From: Pseudidiomarina taiwanensis
Lineage (GTDB): Bacteria; Pseudomonadota; Gammaproteobacteria; Enterobacterales; Alteromonadaceae
Direction: 5' to 3'
Length of the DNA stretch: 64,000 nt
NCBI RefSeq assembly: GCF_003987435.1
Contig: NZ_PIQG01000004.1
Span: forward strand, 179,710-243,709
Part shown: piece by piece, positions 34,640-45,056 of the stretch
Numbering within the stretch: the first letter of the stretch is position 1
Layout of the letters: every line of letters starts with the position of its first letter
Notes under the pieces: model-generated
The model's database searches: none
Told to the model about the DNA's origin: nothing
The model's input: only the letters and a program-made list of their open reading frames with translations
Position numbers and translations under genes: made by a program

Positions 34640-34855
34640 ATGAAAATCGTTTATCGTGCCAATAATAGCCTCGAAGCCAATATCGTAGCCGGGATGTTGC
34701 GTGCTAATGGCATCGAGGCGGCAACTAGTGGTGATTTTCTGCAGGGCGGTGTCGGTGAATTGGCCGCCCAAGGTTTTGCCCAAGTGCTCGTTGCCGATGT
34801 TGATTTCGATCAAGCAAAACAATTGGTTAAGGAGTATGATGACTCAAGCGAATAA
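34640..34855 (+). CDS. DUF2007-family small protein
   Basis: This 71-residue protein matches the DUF2007 style: IVYRANNSLEANIVAGMLRANGIEAA, then an alternating VADVDFDQAKQLVKEY ending. It is proposed to take part in signal transduction, without proof. It is nine bases after the SOUL gene. Confidence 0.85.
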   Translation: MKIVYRANNSLEANIVAGMLRANGIEAATSGDFLQGGVGELAAQGFAQVLVADVDFDQAKQLVKEYDDSSE

Positions 34856-34875
34856 AACTTAAGCAAGCGAGAGTC

Positions 34876-36189
34876 ATGAGCCAACAACGTTCTACACACC
34901 GCCAACGCGGCAAAGATCTTGGGGTCACCGAGTTAGTTGCAATAGCCCTTGGAGGTATGGTCGGCGGCGGGATTTTTACCATTCTAGGGATATGTGTTGC
35001 TCTTATTGGGGTCTACACCCCGGTCGCGATTATCCTTGGGGGTATACTGGCCGGTTTTGCTGCTTATGCTTATGTAAAACTCGGCGTTTACTACCAAGAT
35101 GAAGGTGCGACCTATTTCTTTTTTAAGCGTAGCTTCCCAACCTCCCCTTTTGCGGCTTCACTCATCGGCTGGTGGGTGGTGTTCGGATACATCAGCACCA
35201 TGGCGCTTTATGCGTATACTTTTGCGTCTTACTTAATGGGTGCGTTAGATTTGGGCGCGGAGGATTGGCTGAAAAAAGCTGTGGCGGGCGCCGTCATCTT
35301 GGGCTTCACCATAATCAACTTAGTCAGCGTTAAAGGTATGGGTAAGCTTGAAGACCTGATGGTCTATAGTAAGCTCATTATTCTGGCAGTGATCTCCTTC
35401 GTGCTCATCAATAATAGCAATAACACCCTGCCGACTTTACTCGAGCAAACGGGAGATGTCAGCTGGTGGACAATTCTGATTGTTGCGTCACTGACCTTTG
35501 TTGCTTATGAAGGGTTTCAGCTCGTCATTAATGCCATGAAAGAAATGGATAATCCGAAGCATGATATTCCTCGTGCAATTTATACTGCAATTGTGTTGGC
35601 CATTATTATTTATGTGGTCATTGCCCTGGGTGCAATTCTCGCGATTCCATTCACGGATATTATTGCGAATGAGGAATATGCGCTTGCGGCGGGCGCGAAT
35701 GGGGTACTTGGGCATTGGGGTACCGATTTAGTGATCCTCGGCGCGCTCCTCGCCACCAGCAGTGCAATCAGCGGGACTGTATTTGGCGCATCACGCCAGC
35801 TAGCCGTCATTGCTGGCGATGGGTATTTCCCAGCGGTGCTAGCGAAACGTTCTGGGAATATTCCAAAACCAGCCATTATCACCATGTCGGTCTTAGCATT
35901 TGGCCTTATTTTGATCGGTGATCTACAAATGATTCTCGAGTTTGGCAGCATCACCTTTCTACTTGTATCGCTGCTGATGGCGTATACCAACTTCAAGATC
36001 CGCGATAAAACACAGGCTTCGGTTTGGGTCAGTCTGATAAGTATTATTGGGCTCGCCGTCGGAACCTTACTTATTTTGTATTACGAAGCGGTTCATGCCC
36101 CAGAGCAACTCGTCTTCACTATCGGGCTCTATGTTGTCTTGGCAGCATTGGCGTGGCTTTATGCTAAGATGAAAAAATTAAAGGTTTAA
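34876..36189 (+). CDS. APC-superfamily amino acid permease
   Basis: This 437-residue transporter has about twelve helices. It opens with LGVTELVAIALGGMVGGGIFTILGI, the first-helix unwinding motif of the APC fold, and has ASLTFVAYEGFQLVINAMKEMDNPKHDIPRAI, the helix-6 to -7 signature. It should move amino acids or related solutes. The substrate is not shown. AAGCGAGAG lies before the ATG. Confidence 0.92.
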   Translation: MSQQRSTHRQRGKDLGVTELVAIALGGMVGGGIFTILGICVALIGVYTPVAIILGGILAGFAAYAYVKLGVYYQDEGATYFFFKRSFPTSPFAASLIGWWVVFGYISTMALYAYTFASYLMGALDLGAEDWLKKAVAGAVILGFTIINLVSVKGMGKLEDLMVYSKLIILAVISFVLINNSNNTLPTLLEQTGDVSWWTILIVASLTFVAYEGFQLVINAMKEMDNPKHDIPRAIYTAIVLAIIIYVVIALGAILAIPFTDIIANEEYALAAGANGVLGHWGTDLVILGALLATSSAISGTVFGASRQLAVIAGDGYFPAVLAKRSGNIPKPAIITMSVLAFGLILIGDLQMILEFGSITFLLVSLLMAYTNFKIRDKTQASVWVSLISIIGLAVGTLLILYYEAVHAPEQLVFTIGLYVVLAALAWLYAKMKKLKV

Positions 36190-36205
36190 AGTAATAGGAG
36201 TGGTT

Positions 36206-37249
36206 ATGAAGTGGATGATTTATGGGGTTTATGGCTACACCGGCAAACTTGTTGCGGCTTATGCTAAAGCACAAGGTTTGACCCCAATAGTCGCGGGGCG
36301 TAACAAAGCTGCAGTGCAGGAAATTGCCGAACAGCATGGCTTTGAAATGCGCACATTTGCACTTGATAACCCAGCCGAAATCGCTGCCCAGTTAACCGAT
36401 ATTGATGCGGTTGTGCATTGTGCCGGGCCGTTTGAAATTACCGCCCCGCCGATGATTGAAGCCTGTTTGCAAAGCAAAACGCACTATCTCGATATCACCG
36501 GTGAACTCACCGTATTTGAGCTGGCGCATGAACATCACAAGCGGGCAGTCGAGGCAGGAGTGGTGCTCTGCCCTGGCGTTGGCTTTGATGTGATCCCGAC
36601 GGATTGTCTTGCGGCACAGTTAAAACAACAGATGCCTGATACAACCCATTTAGCGCTTGGCTTCGATTCTGCATCGCGAATGAGTCGTGGCACGGCAAAA
36701 ACCAGTGTGCGACGGTTAGCCGAAGGCGGCGCGATTCGGAAAAATGGTCAAATTACGACTGTTCCGCTTGCGTACGCAACGCGCAAAATCGATTTTGGTG
36801 GTGGTGAAAAACTTGCCATGACCATTCCATGGGGGGATGTTTCAACGGCCTATTATAGTACCGGGATCCCTAATATCGAGGTGTATATCCCTGGTTCGCC
36901 GGGATTGGTGAAACGCCTGAAACGGATGAATTTATTCCGTTTTATGATGGGTTGGGGTTGGGTCCAGCGGATATTGCAAAAGAAAATTGATGAACAGCCC
37001 GCAGGCCCAGACGATAAGCAATTAGAACATGCCATCACTTATGTCTGGGGTGAAGTGAAAAACAGCCATGGGGAAGTGAAAACGGGTCGTTTGAAAGTCA
37101 TGAATGGCTACAAACTCACTAGTCGAGGGGCGGTTGATATTGCCCAGTTTATCCTTGAGAAAAAGCCCGCGGGCGGGTTTTATACTCCCTCGAAACTATG
37201 CGGAGCTGATTGGGTGAGTCGTTACCAATTAGCGGAGGATAATGCATGA
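36206..37249 (+). CDS. Saccharopine dehydrogenase-like NAD(P)-binding oxidoreductase
   Basis: This 347-residue protein has the N-terminal nucleotide fold MIYGVYGYTGKLVA and VAGRN. It continues with DAVVHCAGPFEITA and HYLDITGE, the style of the trans-acting enoyl reductase/saccharopine dehydrogenase-like group. Its substrate is unknown. The ATG at 36206 has AGGAG five bases upstream. The stop overlaps the pldA start. Confidence 0.88.
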   Translation: MKWMIYGVYGYTGKLVAAYAKAQGLTPIVAGRNKAAVQEIAEQHGFEMRTFALDNPAEIAAQLTDIDAVVHCAGPFEITAPPMIEACLQSKTHYLDITGELTVFELAHEHHKRAVEAGVVLCPGVGFDVIPTDCLAAQLKQQMPDTTHLALGFDSASRMSRGTAKTSVRRLAEGGAIRKNGQITTVPLAYATRKIDFGGGEKLAMTIPWGDVSTAYYSTGIPNIEVYIPGSPGLVKRLKRMNLFRFMMGWGWVQRILQKKIDEQPAGPDDKQLEHAITYVWGEVKNSHGEVKTGRLKVMNGYKLTSRGAVDIAQFILEKKPAGGFYTPSKLCGADWVSRYQLAEDNA

Positions 37250-38166
37250 AGTGGCGGATAATATTGGGACTGGCGTTGGTGTGCCAAACCCATTTTGTCG
37301 ATGCGCAAGAATCTGAATCGACTCAAACTGAAGCGGAAGAGGTTGATTTAATCGGTACCTTCTGGGAGTTAGGCGAGGAGCAAAAACGCGGAATTTTTGA
37401 GCTGCGCACCTATCAACCCAATTTCATTTTGCCGTTTACCCACACTTCTGCGATTAACACGCAACCTAGCTCGCCCACTCGCGGGCCCGGTGATCAAGTT
37501 GACACCTACAAACGCAACGAAGTGAAGTTGCAAATCTCACTGCGAACTAAGTTATTTGAAGACTTATTTTTACCCGAGGCAGATGTGTGGGTGAGTTATA
37601 CCCAGATGTCACAATGGCAAATGTGGAATCATGATGATTCAGCGCCGTTTCGCAGCACCGACTACAACCCCGATATTTTTTATGTCATTCCATTCCAACC
37701 CGAGTGGGATTTTATTCCTGGTGACGCCAAGATTCGTATGGCGACGGTCGGTTTTGCGCATCAATCCAACGGTCAGCGCGAACCTGAAAGCCGAAGTTGG
37801 AATTACTTCCATTTTGGTGCCGTGGCTGAGTTTGGTGATGTCATTTGGCAAACCACCTTTAAGCAACGGGTAAATGAGACAGGCGATAATGACGATAACC
37901 CTGATTTGATTCGTTACCGCGGTAATTTTGAGAATAGATTTAGCTGGATCAATGGCTTAAGTACTTATAGTCTGACTAGGAAGTCGCGCGATTTGAGTTT
38001 TGATCGGGGCTCATGGCAACTTGATTTCACTCACCCTGTGAATGCAGATAAGCCTGATGGCCTTCGCTTTTATGTGCAGCTCTTCTCAGGCTATGGTGAA
38101 TCACTCTTGGACTATAATCACCGACAAAACCGAATAGGGTTTGGATTTTTGATTTTGAATATTTAA
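37246..38166 (+). CDS. pldA: Outer-membrane phospholipase A PldA
   Basis: This 306-residue outer-membrane esterase has a signal peptide (residues 1-21) and a beta barrel. The catalytic serine-histidine region is visible as FAHQSNGQREPESRSWN, and the YTQMSQWQMWN segment lines the barrel. It hydrolyses misplaced phospholipids. It is coupled to the upstream reductase by a four-base overlap. Confidence 0.93.
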   Translation: MKWRIILGLALVCQTHFVDAQESESTQTEAEEVDLIGTFWELGEEQKRGIFELRTYQPNFILPFTHTSAINTQPSSPTRGPGDQVDTYKRNEVKLQISLRTKLFEDLFLPEADVWVSYTQMSQWQMWNHDDSAPFRSTDYNPDIFYVIPFQPEWDFIPGDAKIRMATVGFAHQSNGQREPESRSWNYFHFGAVAEFGDVIWQTTFKQRVNETGDNDDNPDLIRYRGNFENRFSWINGLSTYSLTRKSRDLSFDRGSWQLDFTHPVNADKPDGLRFYVQLFSGYGESLLDYNHRQNRIGFGFLILNI

Positions 38167-38181
38167 ATTTTCGGAGGCAGG

Positions 38182-39246
38182 ATGAAAGCGACGACAAAAT
38201 GGAGTTTACGAGGGTTCGTAGTGGTCGCTCTGTTGTGGGCAGGTTGGAGTTATTACCAACAAACCGCGCAGCAACTCCCGGATTATATTGCCTCGGGGAA
38301 TGGCCGCATTGAGGCGGTCGAAATTAATATTGCAGCGAAAACGGGTGGCCGTCTACTTGAAGTGTATGTCAAAGAGGGGCAGTGGGTTGAGCAAGATCAA
38401 CTGCTGGCGCAACTTGATACGTCCTCTATCGATGCCGAGCTACATCAGGCGCAGGCGAACCTTCAACAAGCTAAAAGCGCTGTTGCAACAGCCAACAGCC
38501 AAGTTACCCTTCGCCGAGCTGAGCTAGAAGCCGCTAAAGCGATGTTTGTGCAGGGGCAAGCGCAATTAAAATTGGCTCAGGCGCAGTTAAAGCGAACGCA
38601 ACAACTTGCTCAAGATAACGCAATTTCAGCGCAAGAACTGGATAATGCCGAGGCCAACTTGGCGGGTGCCGAGGCTGCAATCGCGGCCAGTAAGGCTCAG
38701 ATTGCTGCAGCTCAAGCAGCAATAGTAGCGGCACAAACACAGGTGCAAGGGGCAGAATATACGGTACGGGCAGCAGAAGCCGCGATTGAACGCTTGCAAA
38801 TTGCCCGTGACGAAATGAGGTTACGCGCGCCTCGACCAGGGCGAGTGCAATTTGTGATTGCTCGTACCGGTGAAATGGTCGCCTCTGGTGGCAGAGTGAT
38901 GAATTTAATGGACTTGCAAGACGTTTACATGACCTTTTTCTTGCCCACTGCTGTGGTTGGGAAGTTAGCCATTGGTTCAGAAGCACGGATCGTTCTCGAT
39001 GCTGCCCCCAACTCGGTTATCCCTGCGCGTATTTCTTTTATTGCCGATGAAGCGCAATTTACCCCTAAAACAGTTGAAACAGCGCTCGAGCGTGAAAAAC
39101 TGATGTTTCGAGTGCGAGCCAGTATTGCTCCTGAACTTTTACGCAAGTATAGCGATCGCGTCAAAACCGGTTTGCCCGGGGTGACCTACGTGCGCACAGA
39201 CCCTGGTCAGGCTTGGCCTGTGGCGCTTGCAACAAGCGTTGAGTGA
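38182..39246 (+). CDS. HlyD-type periplasmic adaptor (YhiI-like)
   Basis: This 354-residue membrane-fusion protein has one N-terminal helix, biotinyl-lipoyl-like flanks (GNGRIEAVEINIAAKTGGRLLEVYVKEGQWVEQDQLLAQLD at residues 37-78) and a long coiled hairpin (80-205) rich in alanine and glutamine. With the RbbA- and YhhJ-like genes it matches the E. coli yhiI-rbbA-yhhJ order. It links the inner-membrane ABC pump to the outside. Cargo unknown. Confidence 0.9.
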   Translation: MKATTKWSLRGFVVVALLWAGWSYYQQTAQQLPDYIASGNGRIEAVEINIAAKTGGRLLEVYVKEGQWVEQDQLLAQLDTSSIDAELHQAQANLQQAKSAVATANSQVTLRRAELEAAKAMFVQGQAQLKLAQAQLKRTQQLAQDNAISAQELDNAEANLAGAEAAIAASKAQIAAAQAAIVAAQTQVQGAEYTVRAAEAAIERLQIARDEMRLRAPRPGRVQFVIARTGEMVASGGRVMNLMDLQDVYMTFFLPTAVVGKLAIGSEARIVLDAAPNSVIPARISFIADEAQFTPKTVETALEREKLMFRVRASIAPELLRKYSDRVKTGLPGVTYVRTDPGQAWPVALATSVE

Positions 39247-41957
39247 TGACGACAGAACGCGCAGTTGATTTGCAACATGTATGTCATCGCTATGGTGACA
39301 ACATAGCGCTTGATATCAATCAGATTGTGATAGAGCGAGGCGCTTTTGTTGGCTTGATTGGTCCTGACGGGGTCGGTAAGTCAACGCTGTTATCATTGCT
39401 GGCGGGGGCACGTCAACTGCAAAGCGGCGAGTTAAAGGTACTTGGTCTTGATATCAATAAGCGCCGTAATCGTCATCAGTTGTATCCACGAATTGCTTAC
39501 ATGCCGCAAGGCCTTGGCAAAAATCTTTATCCAACCTTATCCGTGGCCGAGAATCTGGACTTTTTCGCGCGCTTATTTGGTCATGGTAAAGCTCAGCGCC
39601 AGCAGCGCATCGCTATGCTGTTGCAGGCAACAGGATTATCCGCTTTTGCGGATCGCCCAGCCGGTAAGTTATCAGGCGGAATGAAGCAAAAGTTAGGGTT
39701 ATGCTGTGCACTGATTCATGATCCCGAATTGTTGATCCTAGATGAACCGACGACCGGCGTTGACCCTTTATCACGTCGACAATTCTGGCAACTGATTGCA
39801 CAAATTCGTCAGCAACAACCGCAACTAACGGTGATCGTTGCCACGGCGTACATGGCTGAGGCCAGTCAATTTGATCACTTATTTGCGATGCATGCAGGCC
39901 GTATTTTGGCACAGGGCGCTCCACAACAGCTGTGTGCTGAACAGCAGGCAGATACCCTCGAGCAGGCTTTTTTACGAATGTTGCCAGGGCATGCCAATTA
40001 TCAACCCCTCGATGTCTCGCATCGTGACCATCAGCATAACGAAGTGGCCATCGAAGCGCACAAATTAAGCAAAAAATTTGGCGATTTCACTGCTGTAGAT
40101 AACGTCGATTTCACCATCCATCGTGGTGAAATATTCGGTTTTCTTGGGTCGAATGGTTGCGGCAAAACGACCACCATGAAAATGCTGACGGGGCTGCTTG
40201 AAGCAAGCTCCGGCTCCGCGACTTTGCTGGGGCAACCAGTGCAAGGGAACAGTCGGGAAATTCGGCGGCGGGTTGGGTATATGACCCAACAATTTTCCTT
40301 ATATACCGAGTTAACGGTTGAGCAAAACCTGTACCTGCATGGGCGCTTATACGACGTGCCACAAGCCCAATTAAAAATTCGGGTTGAGGCCATGTTGGCG
40401 CAGTTCGAGCTACGGCGGCAGCGCCATCACTACCCGAAAGAAATGCCGCTTGGCGAGCGCCAGCGTTTAAGCTTAGCGGTTGCGATGATTCATCAACCCG
40501 AAATTTTAATTCTTGATGAACCCACCTCAGGCGTTGACCCCATCGCCCGCGACCAGTTTTGGCGGATTATTCTCGATCTTGCTAAAACCCAACAAGTCAC
40601 GATTTTTATTTCAACCCACTTTATGGACGAAGCCGAGCGTTGCGACCGGATTAGCTTGATGCATGAGGGGCGTGTTTTAGTCAGTGATACGCCTCCCGCA
40701 ATAATTGCTGAGCAAGCCGCGAACAACCTTGATGATGCGTTCATACGGCTACTCGAGCAACATATCGAGCGTCAAGCCAGCACGCATGACCTCCCTCTCG
40801 AGACGGTTATAAACAAGCCTGCACAGAAATCTCGCCAGTTCAGTTTGCAACGATTATGGAGCTATAGCCGCCGCGAGAGTCTCGAGTTAAAGCGTGATCC
40901 GATTCGTTTATTAATGGCGGGGTTGGGTAGTTTGATCCTGATGTTTGTACTGGGGTACGGCATTAATATGGACGTGAATAGCTTAACCTTTGCAGTACTT
41001 GACCGCGACCAAACGCAATTGAGTCGTTCTTACACCGATAGCGTGGCGGGCAGTCGTTATTTTGTCGAACGTCCGGCACTGCATAGTTACGCCGAAATTG
41101 ATCAGCGCATGCGGGCCGGAGAATTGAGCCTAGCCCTCGAAATTCCGACCGATTTTGCCAAGCGCATCGCGCGTGGCGAAACCGTTCAAATTGGTGCGTG
41201 GATTGATGGCGCCATGCCGGTGCGCGCGGAAACAGTGCAGGGCTACGTGCAAGGCTTGCATCAACACTGGTTACTCGAACAATTGCAAGCACACGGCTAC
41301 CAGGTTCAAAATCCGGTGACGATTGCCACGCGCTTTCGTTATAACCCGGATGTCGCCAGTATGCCGGCTATGATGCCCGCGGTGATTCCCTTGCTGTTAT
41401 TGATGTTCCCGGCGATTTTAACCTCGCTTTCAGTGGTGCGCGAAAAAGAGCTTGGCTCGATTCTTAACTTTTACGTTACCCCAACCACTCGGCTTGAATT
41501 TTTGTTAGGCAAACAGTTGCCCTATTTGGCCATTGGTACAGTGAACTTCTTTTTACTATTGCTGCAAGCGGAATGGGTTTTTGGTGTGCCATTGACCGGA
41601 AGTTTTTGGTTGCTGACATTTGCCAGTGTGCTCTATGTCGTGATTGCAACGGCGTTTGGTTTTGTCGTGTCGGCTTTTGTGCGCAGTCAAATCGCGGCAT
41701 TATTTGTCACTATGCTTGCCACTATGGTGCCTGCGACAACCTTCTCGGGCATGATTACACCGGTCCCATCACTTGAGGGAATTGGTCGTTGGATCGGTGA
41801 GATCTTTCCCGCCACATACGAAATGATGATTGCGCGGGGTGTGTTCTCAAAAGCACTCGGTTTCGCCGAACTTGGCTATACCTTGATTCCACTCCTGCTC
41901 GCCATTCCGATTGTGCTGGGTCTGGGCGTTTACTTTTTGCCCAAACAGGAGCGTTAA
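39246..41957 (+). CDS. RbbA-like fused double-ATPase ABC transporter
   Basis: This 903-residue protein contains two ATP-binding domains and a membrane part. Domain 1 has GPDGVGKST and LSGGMKQKLGLCCALIHDPELLILDEPTTG. Domain 2 has GSNGCGKTT, MPLGERQRLSLAVAMIHQPEILILDEPTSG, with LGER replacing LSGG. The C-terminal 370 residues are an ABC-2 permease with about six helices. This layout fits RbbA/YhiH, which in E. coli also binds ribosomes. The ATG at 39246 overlaps the adaptor stop (TGATG). A GTG at 39243 is possible. Confidence 0.92.
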   Translation: MTTERAVDLQHVCHRYGDNIALDINQIVIERGAFVGLIGPDGVGKSTLLSLLAGARQLQSGELKVLGLDINKRRNRHQLYPRIAYMPQGLGKNLYPTLSVAENLDFFARLFGHGKAQRQQRIAMLLQATGLSAFADRPAGKLSGGMKQKLGLCCALIHDPELLILDEPTTGVDPLSRRQFWQLIAQIRQQQPQLTVIVATAYMAEASQFDHLFAMHAGRILAQGAPQQLCAEQQADTLEQAFLRMLPGHANYQPLDVSHRDHQHNEVAIEAHKLSKKFGDFTAVDNVDFTIHRGEIFGFLGSNGCGKTTTMKMLTGLLEASSGSATLLGQPVQGNSREIRRRVGYMTQQFSLYTELTVEQNLYLHGRLYDVPQAQLKIRVEAMLAQFELRRQRHHYPKEMPLGERQRLSLAVAMIHQPEILILDEPTSGVDPIARDQFWRIILDLAKTQQVTIFISTHFMDEAERCDRISLMHEGRVLVSDTPPAIIAEQAANNLDDAFIRLLEQHIERQASTHDLPLETVINKPAQKSRQFSLQRLWSYSRRESLELKRDPIRLLMAGLGSLILMFVLGYGINMDVNSLTFAVLDRDQTQLSRSYTDSVAGSRYFVERPALHSYAEIDQRMRAGELSLALEIPTDFAKRIARGETVQIGAWIDGAMPVRAETVQGYVQGLHQHWLLEQLQAHGYQVQNPVTIATRFRYNPDVASMPAMMPAVIPLLLLMFPAILTSLSVVREKELGSILNFYVTPTTRLEFLLGKQLPYLAIGTVNFFLLLLQAEWVFGVPLTGSFWLLTFASVLYVVIATAFGFVVSAFVRSQIAALFVTMLATMVPATTFSGMITPVPSLEGIGRWIGEIFPATYEMMIARGVFSKALGFAELGYTLIPLLLAIPIVLGLGVYFLPKQER

Positions 41958-41958
41958 C

Positions 41959-43092
41959 ATGAAGCAAACGTTCCGCAACACCATTTACCTCGGCTTGAAA
42001 GAGCTGCGCAGCATTTTACGTGACCCCATGTTGCTGATGATTATCGTGCTGGCCTTTACGGTCATTATTTATTCAGCGGCATCATCTATGCCTGAGAGTC
42101 TGCACAAGACCCCGATTGCGGTGATTGATGATGATCAATCGCAGTTGTCCAAGCGCCTAGTGAGCGCCTTTGACGAGCCCTACTTTCTTCCTCCCGAGCA
42201 AGTTGCCAGTCAAGTTGCAGATCAAATTATGGACGAAGGCCGGTTCACTTTTATTGTCCATATACCAAGCGGTTTTGAGCGCGATATTTTGCGCGATGAT
42301 CGGCCAGAATTACAGGTGATCGTTGATGCCACACGGATGTCGCAGGCATTTACCGGAAGTGGTTATATCCAAGCTATTTTGCAACAGACGCTGGCTGAGT
42401 TTTATGCTGAACATCACCTAGTTAGCAGTGCTCAAGTGCCGGTTGAGCTTGCCTTGCGCTCTCGCTTTAACCCTGAATTAAACCCGTCTTGGTTTGCCAG
42501 CATGACCGAGGTGATTGGCCAAATTACCATGTTGTCATTGATCTTAACTGGTGCAGCACTGCTGCGCGAACGTGAGCATGGCACCATAGAGCATCTATTG
42601 GTGATGCCAGTAACGCCATTTGAAATTATGCTCGCCAAAGTTTGGTCGATGGTTTTGGTGGTAATGGTTGCGGCCACCCTATCGTTAATTTTTGTGGTGC
42701 AGGGTATTCTTGCAATCCCGATTGAGGGTTCACTGTGGTTATTTGCGGGCGCAATGCTTTTGCATTTATTCGCCACCACCTCGATGGGAATTTTTATGGC
42801 AACCTTCGCTCGCACCATGCCGCAGTTTGGCTTGCTATTGATTTTAGTGGTGATGCCGATGCAGATTTTATCCGGTGGCATGACACCTTATGAAAGCATG
42901 CCGAACATGATTCAAGTTCTAATGTCGGCCGCGCCTACCACGCATTTTATGCAAGCGGGACAAGCCATTTTATTCCGTGGTGCATCGGCTACGATGATTT
43001 GGCCGCATTTGCTGGCACTGCTGGTTATTGGGCTGAGTTTCTTTATGATTGCCTTGGCAAGGTTTCGTAAAACCTTGGCAACTCTCGTATAA
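41959..43092 (+). CDS. ABC-2 permease (YhhJ-like)
   Basis: This 377-residue inner-membrane protein has a first helix, a large periplasmic loop, and five further helices. LREREHGTIEHLLVMPVTPFEIMLAKVWSM and MPMQILSGGMTPYESMP are ABC-2 signatures. CAGGAG precedes the ATG. It is the last gene of the export system. Confidence 0.92.
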   Translation: MKQTFRNTIYLGLKELRSILRDPMLLMIIVLAFTVIIYSAASSMPESLHKTPIAVIDDDQSQLSKRLVSAFDEPYFLPPEQVASQVADQIMDEGRFTFIVHIPSGFERDILRDDRPELQVIVDATRMSQAFTGSGYIQAILQQTLAEFYAEHHLVSSAQVPVELALRSRFNPELNPSWFASMTEVIGQITMLSLILTGAALLREREHGTIEHLLVMPVTPFEIMLAKVWSMVLVVMVAATLSLIFVVQGILAIPIEGSLWLFAGAMLLHLFATTSMGIFMATFARTMPQFGLLLILVVMPMQILSGGMTPYESMPNMIQVLMSAAPTTHFMQAGQAILFRGASATMIWPHLLALLVIGLSFFMIALARFRKTLATLV

Positions 43093-43122
43093 TAACCCGT
43101 TACTGTGTTGTTGGAGGCGCCA

Positions 43123-43596
43123 ATGAGCGATAACTACTTACTCAAGCTCTATCACAAGGTTTTAAAGTGGCCATTTGGACGGCAGATTTTTGCGCGGATG
43201 TTTGCGGCAAAAGCGCCGTATTTTAAAACCATTAAGCCAACCATTACGGAGCTTCGTGAAAATTACTGTGAGCTTACTTTGCCTAAGCGTAAAGCGGTGC
43301 ATAACCATATCGGCACCGTACACGCTATTGCGCTTTGTAATGGCTTGGAGATGGCGATGGGGGCAATGGCCGAGGCCTCGATTCCCAAACATTTGCGTTG
43401 GATTCCAAAAGGCATGACGGTTAACTATACCGCGAAAGCCGATAGCGATATTCGCATTACTGCCGAGGTCGATCCAAGCAAATGGCATCCAGGCGACTTA
43501 GATGTCATTGTCAATGGTTATCGAGCTGATGGCAAAGTTGTGATCACCGGTACCATTACGATTTATATTTCAGAAAAACCACCAAGGAAAGCTTAA
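43123..43596 (+). CDS. DUF4442 hotdog-fold thioesterase-like protein
   Basis: This 157-residue protein has the hotdog fold typical of DUF4442 ([21 protein letters not shown] and [13 protein letters not shown]). The substrate, probably an acyl-CoA, is unknown. TTGGAGG precedes the ATG at 43123. It overlaps yjdM by one base. Confidence 0.85.
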   Translation: MSDNYLLKLYHKVLKWPFGRQIFARMFAAKAPYFKTIKPTITELRENYCELTLPKRKAVHNHIGTVHAIALCNGLEMAMGAMAEASIPKHLRWIPKGMTVNYTAKADSDIRITAEVDPSKWHPGDLDVIVNGYRADGKVVITGTITIYISEKPPRKA

Positions 43597-43931
43597 TGAG
43601 CCAACTGCCCGCCTGCCCTAAATGCCAATCTGAATATGTTTATGAAGATGGTGCGATGCTGGTCTGCCCTGAATGTGGGCATGAATGGAACCCTCAAGAA
43701 GTAGCAGATCAAGAGCCGACGTTTCGTGACGCAAATGGCAATCCATTAGCTGATGGCGATACCGTGACTGTGATAAAAGACCTTAAAGTGAAAGGCTCTT
43801 CGCTGGTGGTGAAAGTCGGCACCAAGGTTAAAAACATTCGCCTAACCGACCAAGGTGACCACGACATCGATTGCAAAATCGACGGTATCGGGCCGATGAA
43901 GCTTAAGTCTGAATTCGTTAAAAAAGCTTAG
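43596..43931 (+). CDS. YjdM/PhnA-like zinc-ribbon protein
   Basis: This 111-residue protein has a zinc ribbon [25 protein letters not shown] and a C-terminal PhnA domain ([42 protein letters not shown]). It is common beside phosphonate genes in name only. The true role is unclear. Confidence 0.92.
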   Translation: MSQLPACPKCQSEYVYEDGAMLVCPECGHEWNPQEVADQEPTFRDANGNPLADGDTVTVIKDLKVKGSSLVVKVGTKVKNIRLTDQGDHDIDCKIDGIGPMKLKSEFVKKA

Positions 43932-45007
43932 TCGACCCGTTCAAGCGGCAGGACCGCCAAGTGTTTGGCGGTTAAGCTTGAGAGCCAAATTTGCCCATTC
44001 ACATCGATAGCTCCGGTTACTTGAGGGAACTGAGTATCCGGGTCTTGCAAGCTCAGTAACACTTCTCCTGTACTGGAAATTTTCAATAAATGCGCATAGT
44101 TCTCTGCTTGCGGGCGTAAAAAACTCGGTAGCCGCTGCACTATTTTACGTACCTTAGGATAAGGACCGAGCGCATCAAGCAACGGGTTCCGCGGCGAAAC
44201 TAAGCCGACCCAGTAGTGGCCATCACTGCTTTTATTAATATTGTCTGGGAAGCCTGGCAGATTATCTGCAATAATTTCGATGTGCCCTTGTTTCGGTCCG
44301 GCCAACCAATATTTAAGGACTCTATATTTACCGGTTTCAATAAATAGTAAGTAGTCACTATCAGGGCTTACCTCGAGACCATTAGCAAACTGCAAACCGC
44401 TCAAGACTTCTTCAGTACGGCCTGTATTTGGGTCATATTTTAAAATGCGGCCATGGCCACCATGTTCCATGATATCAAGCAGGCTAGCGGGGAGTGTTCC
44501 GCCGTTTTCACGCGCCCCGAATTTAGTCGAGGCATCGGTAAAATAAATCATGCCATCGGCTGCAACATCAACATCATCGGCATAACGAATCGGCGTGGCG
44601 GCGGCTTGAGTGGTTAAAATCGACATCACTCCGCTCGGTGTAACGCGCAACAAGCCAAGGTAGGCGTCGGCAATGAGCAAGTTATCGTCGCTATCGAAAC
44701 TTAACCCAAGCGGACGACCACCGGTTTGGACAAAAGCTTCGATGGCACCTTCAGCGGTGCGCTGATAGACACCGCCATCATGTGCGGAAAAAAACAATTC
44801 CCCTTTTGAGTTCACAGCGATATCTTCAGGGCCTTCAATGCCATCGAGAGGAATGAGCCGGATTGCAGCAAGGGCTGTATTTTGCTGGTATTCTCCACGA
44901 TAATCCGGCGCCTCCGGCGGAAACCATGCCTGCGGTTCAATCGCAACCGGCCAGGTCAAGAAGTAGACCAGAATAGCAAGCAGCACTAGAATCACTTTGC
45001 GCATCAA
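43928..45007 (-). CDS. SMP-30/strictosidine-synthase-like beta-propeller
   Basis: This 359-residue protein has one N-terminal membrane or signal segment (residues 5-20) and a six-bladed propeller with [67 protein letters not shown] and [18 protein letters not shown]. Family members act as lactonases or are binding proteins. The substrate is unknown. Its end overlaps yjdM by four bases. Confidence 0.9.
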   Translation of the reverse strand: MMRKVILVLLAILVYFLTWPVAIEPQAWFPPEAPDYRGEYQQNTALAAIRLIPLDGIEGPEDIAVNSKGELFFSAHDGGVYQRTAEGAIEAFVQTGGRPLGLSFDSDDNLLIADAYLGLLRVTPSGVMSILTTQAAATPIRYADDVDVAADGMIYFTDASTKFGARENGGTLPASLLDIMEHGGHGRILKYDPNTGRTEEVLSGLQFANGLEVSPDSDYLLFIETGKYRVLKYWLAGPKQGHIEIIADNLPGFPDNINKSSDGHYWVGLVSPRNPLLDALGPYPKVRKIVQRLPSFLRPQAENYAHLLKISSTGEVLLSLQDPDTQFPQVTGAIDVNGQIWLSSLTAKHLAVLPLERVD

Positions 45008-45056
45008 TGTTCTCCGCTATACACTCGAGTTGAGTGTGTTAATTACAGGGCCAGCA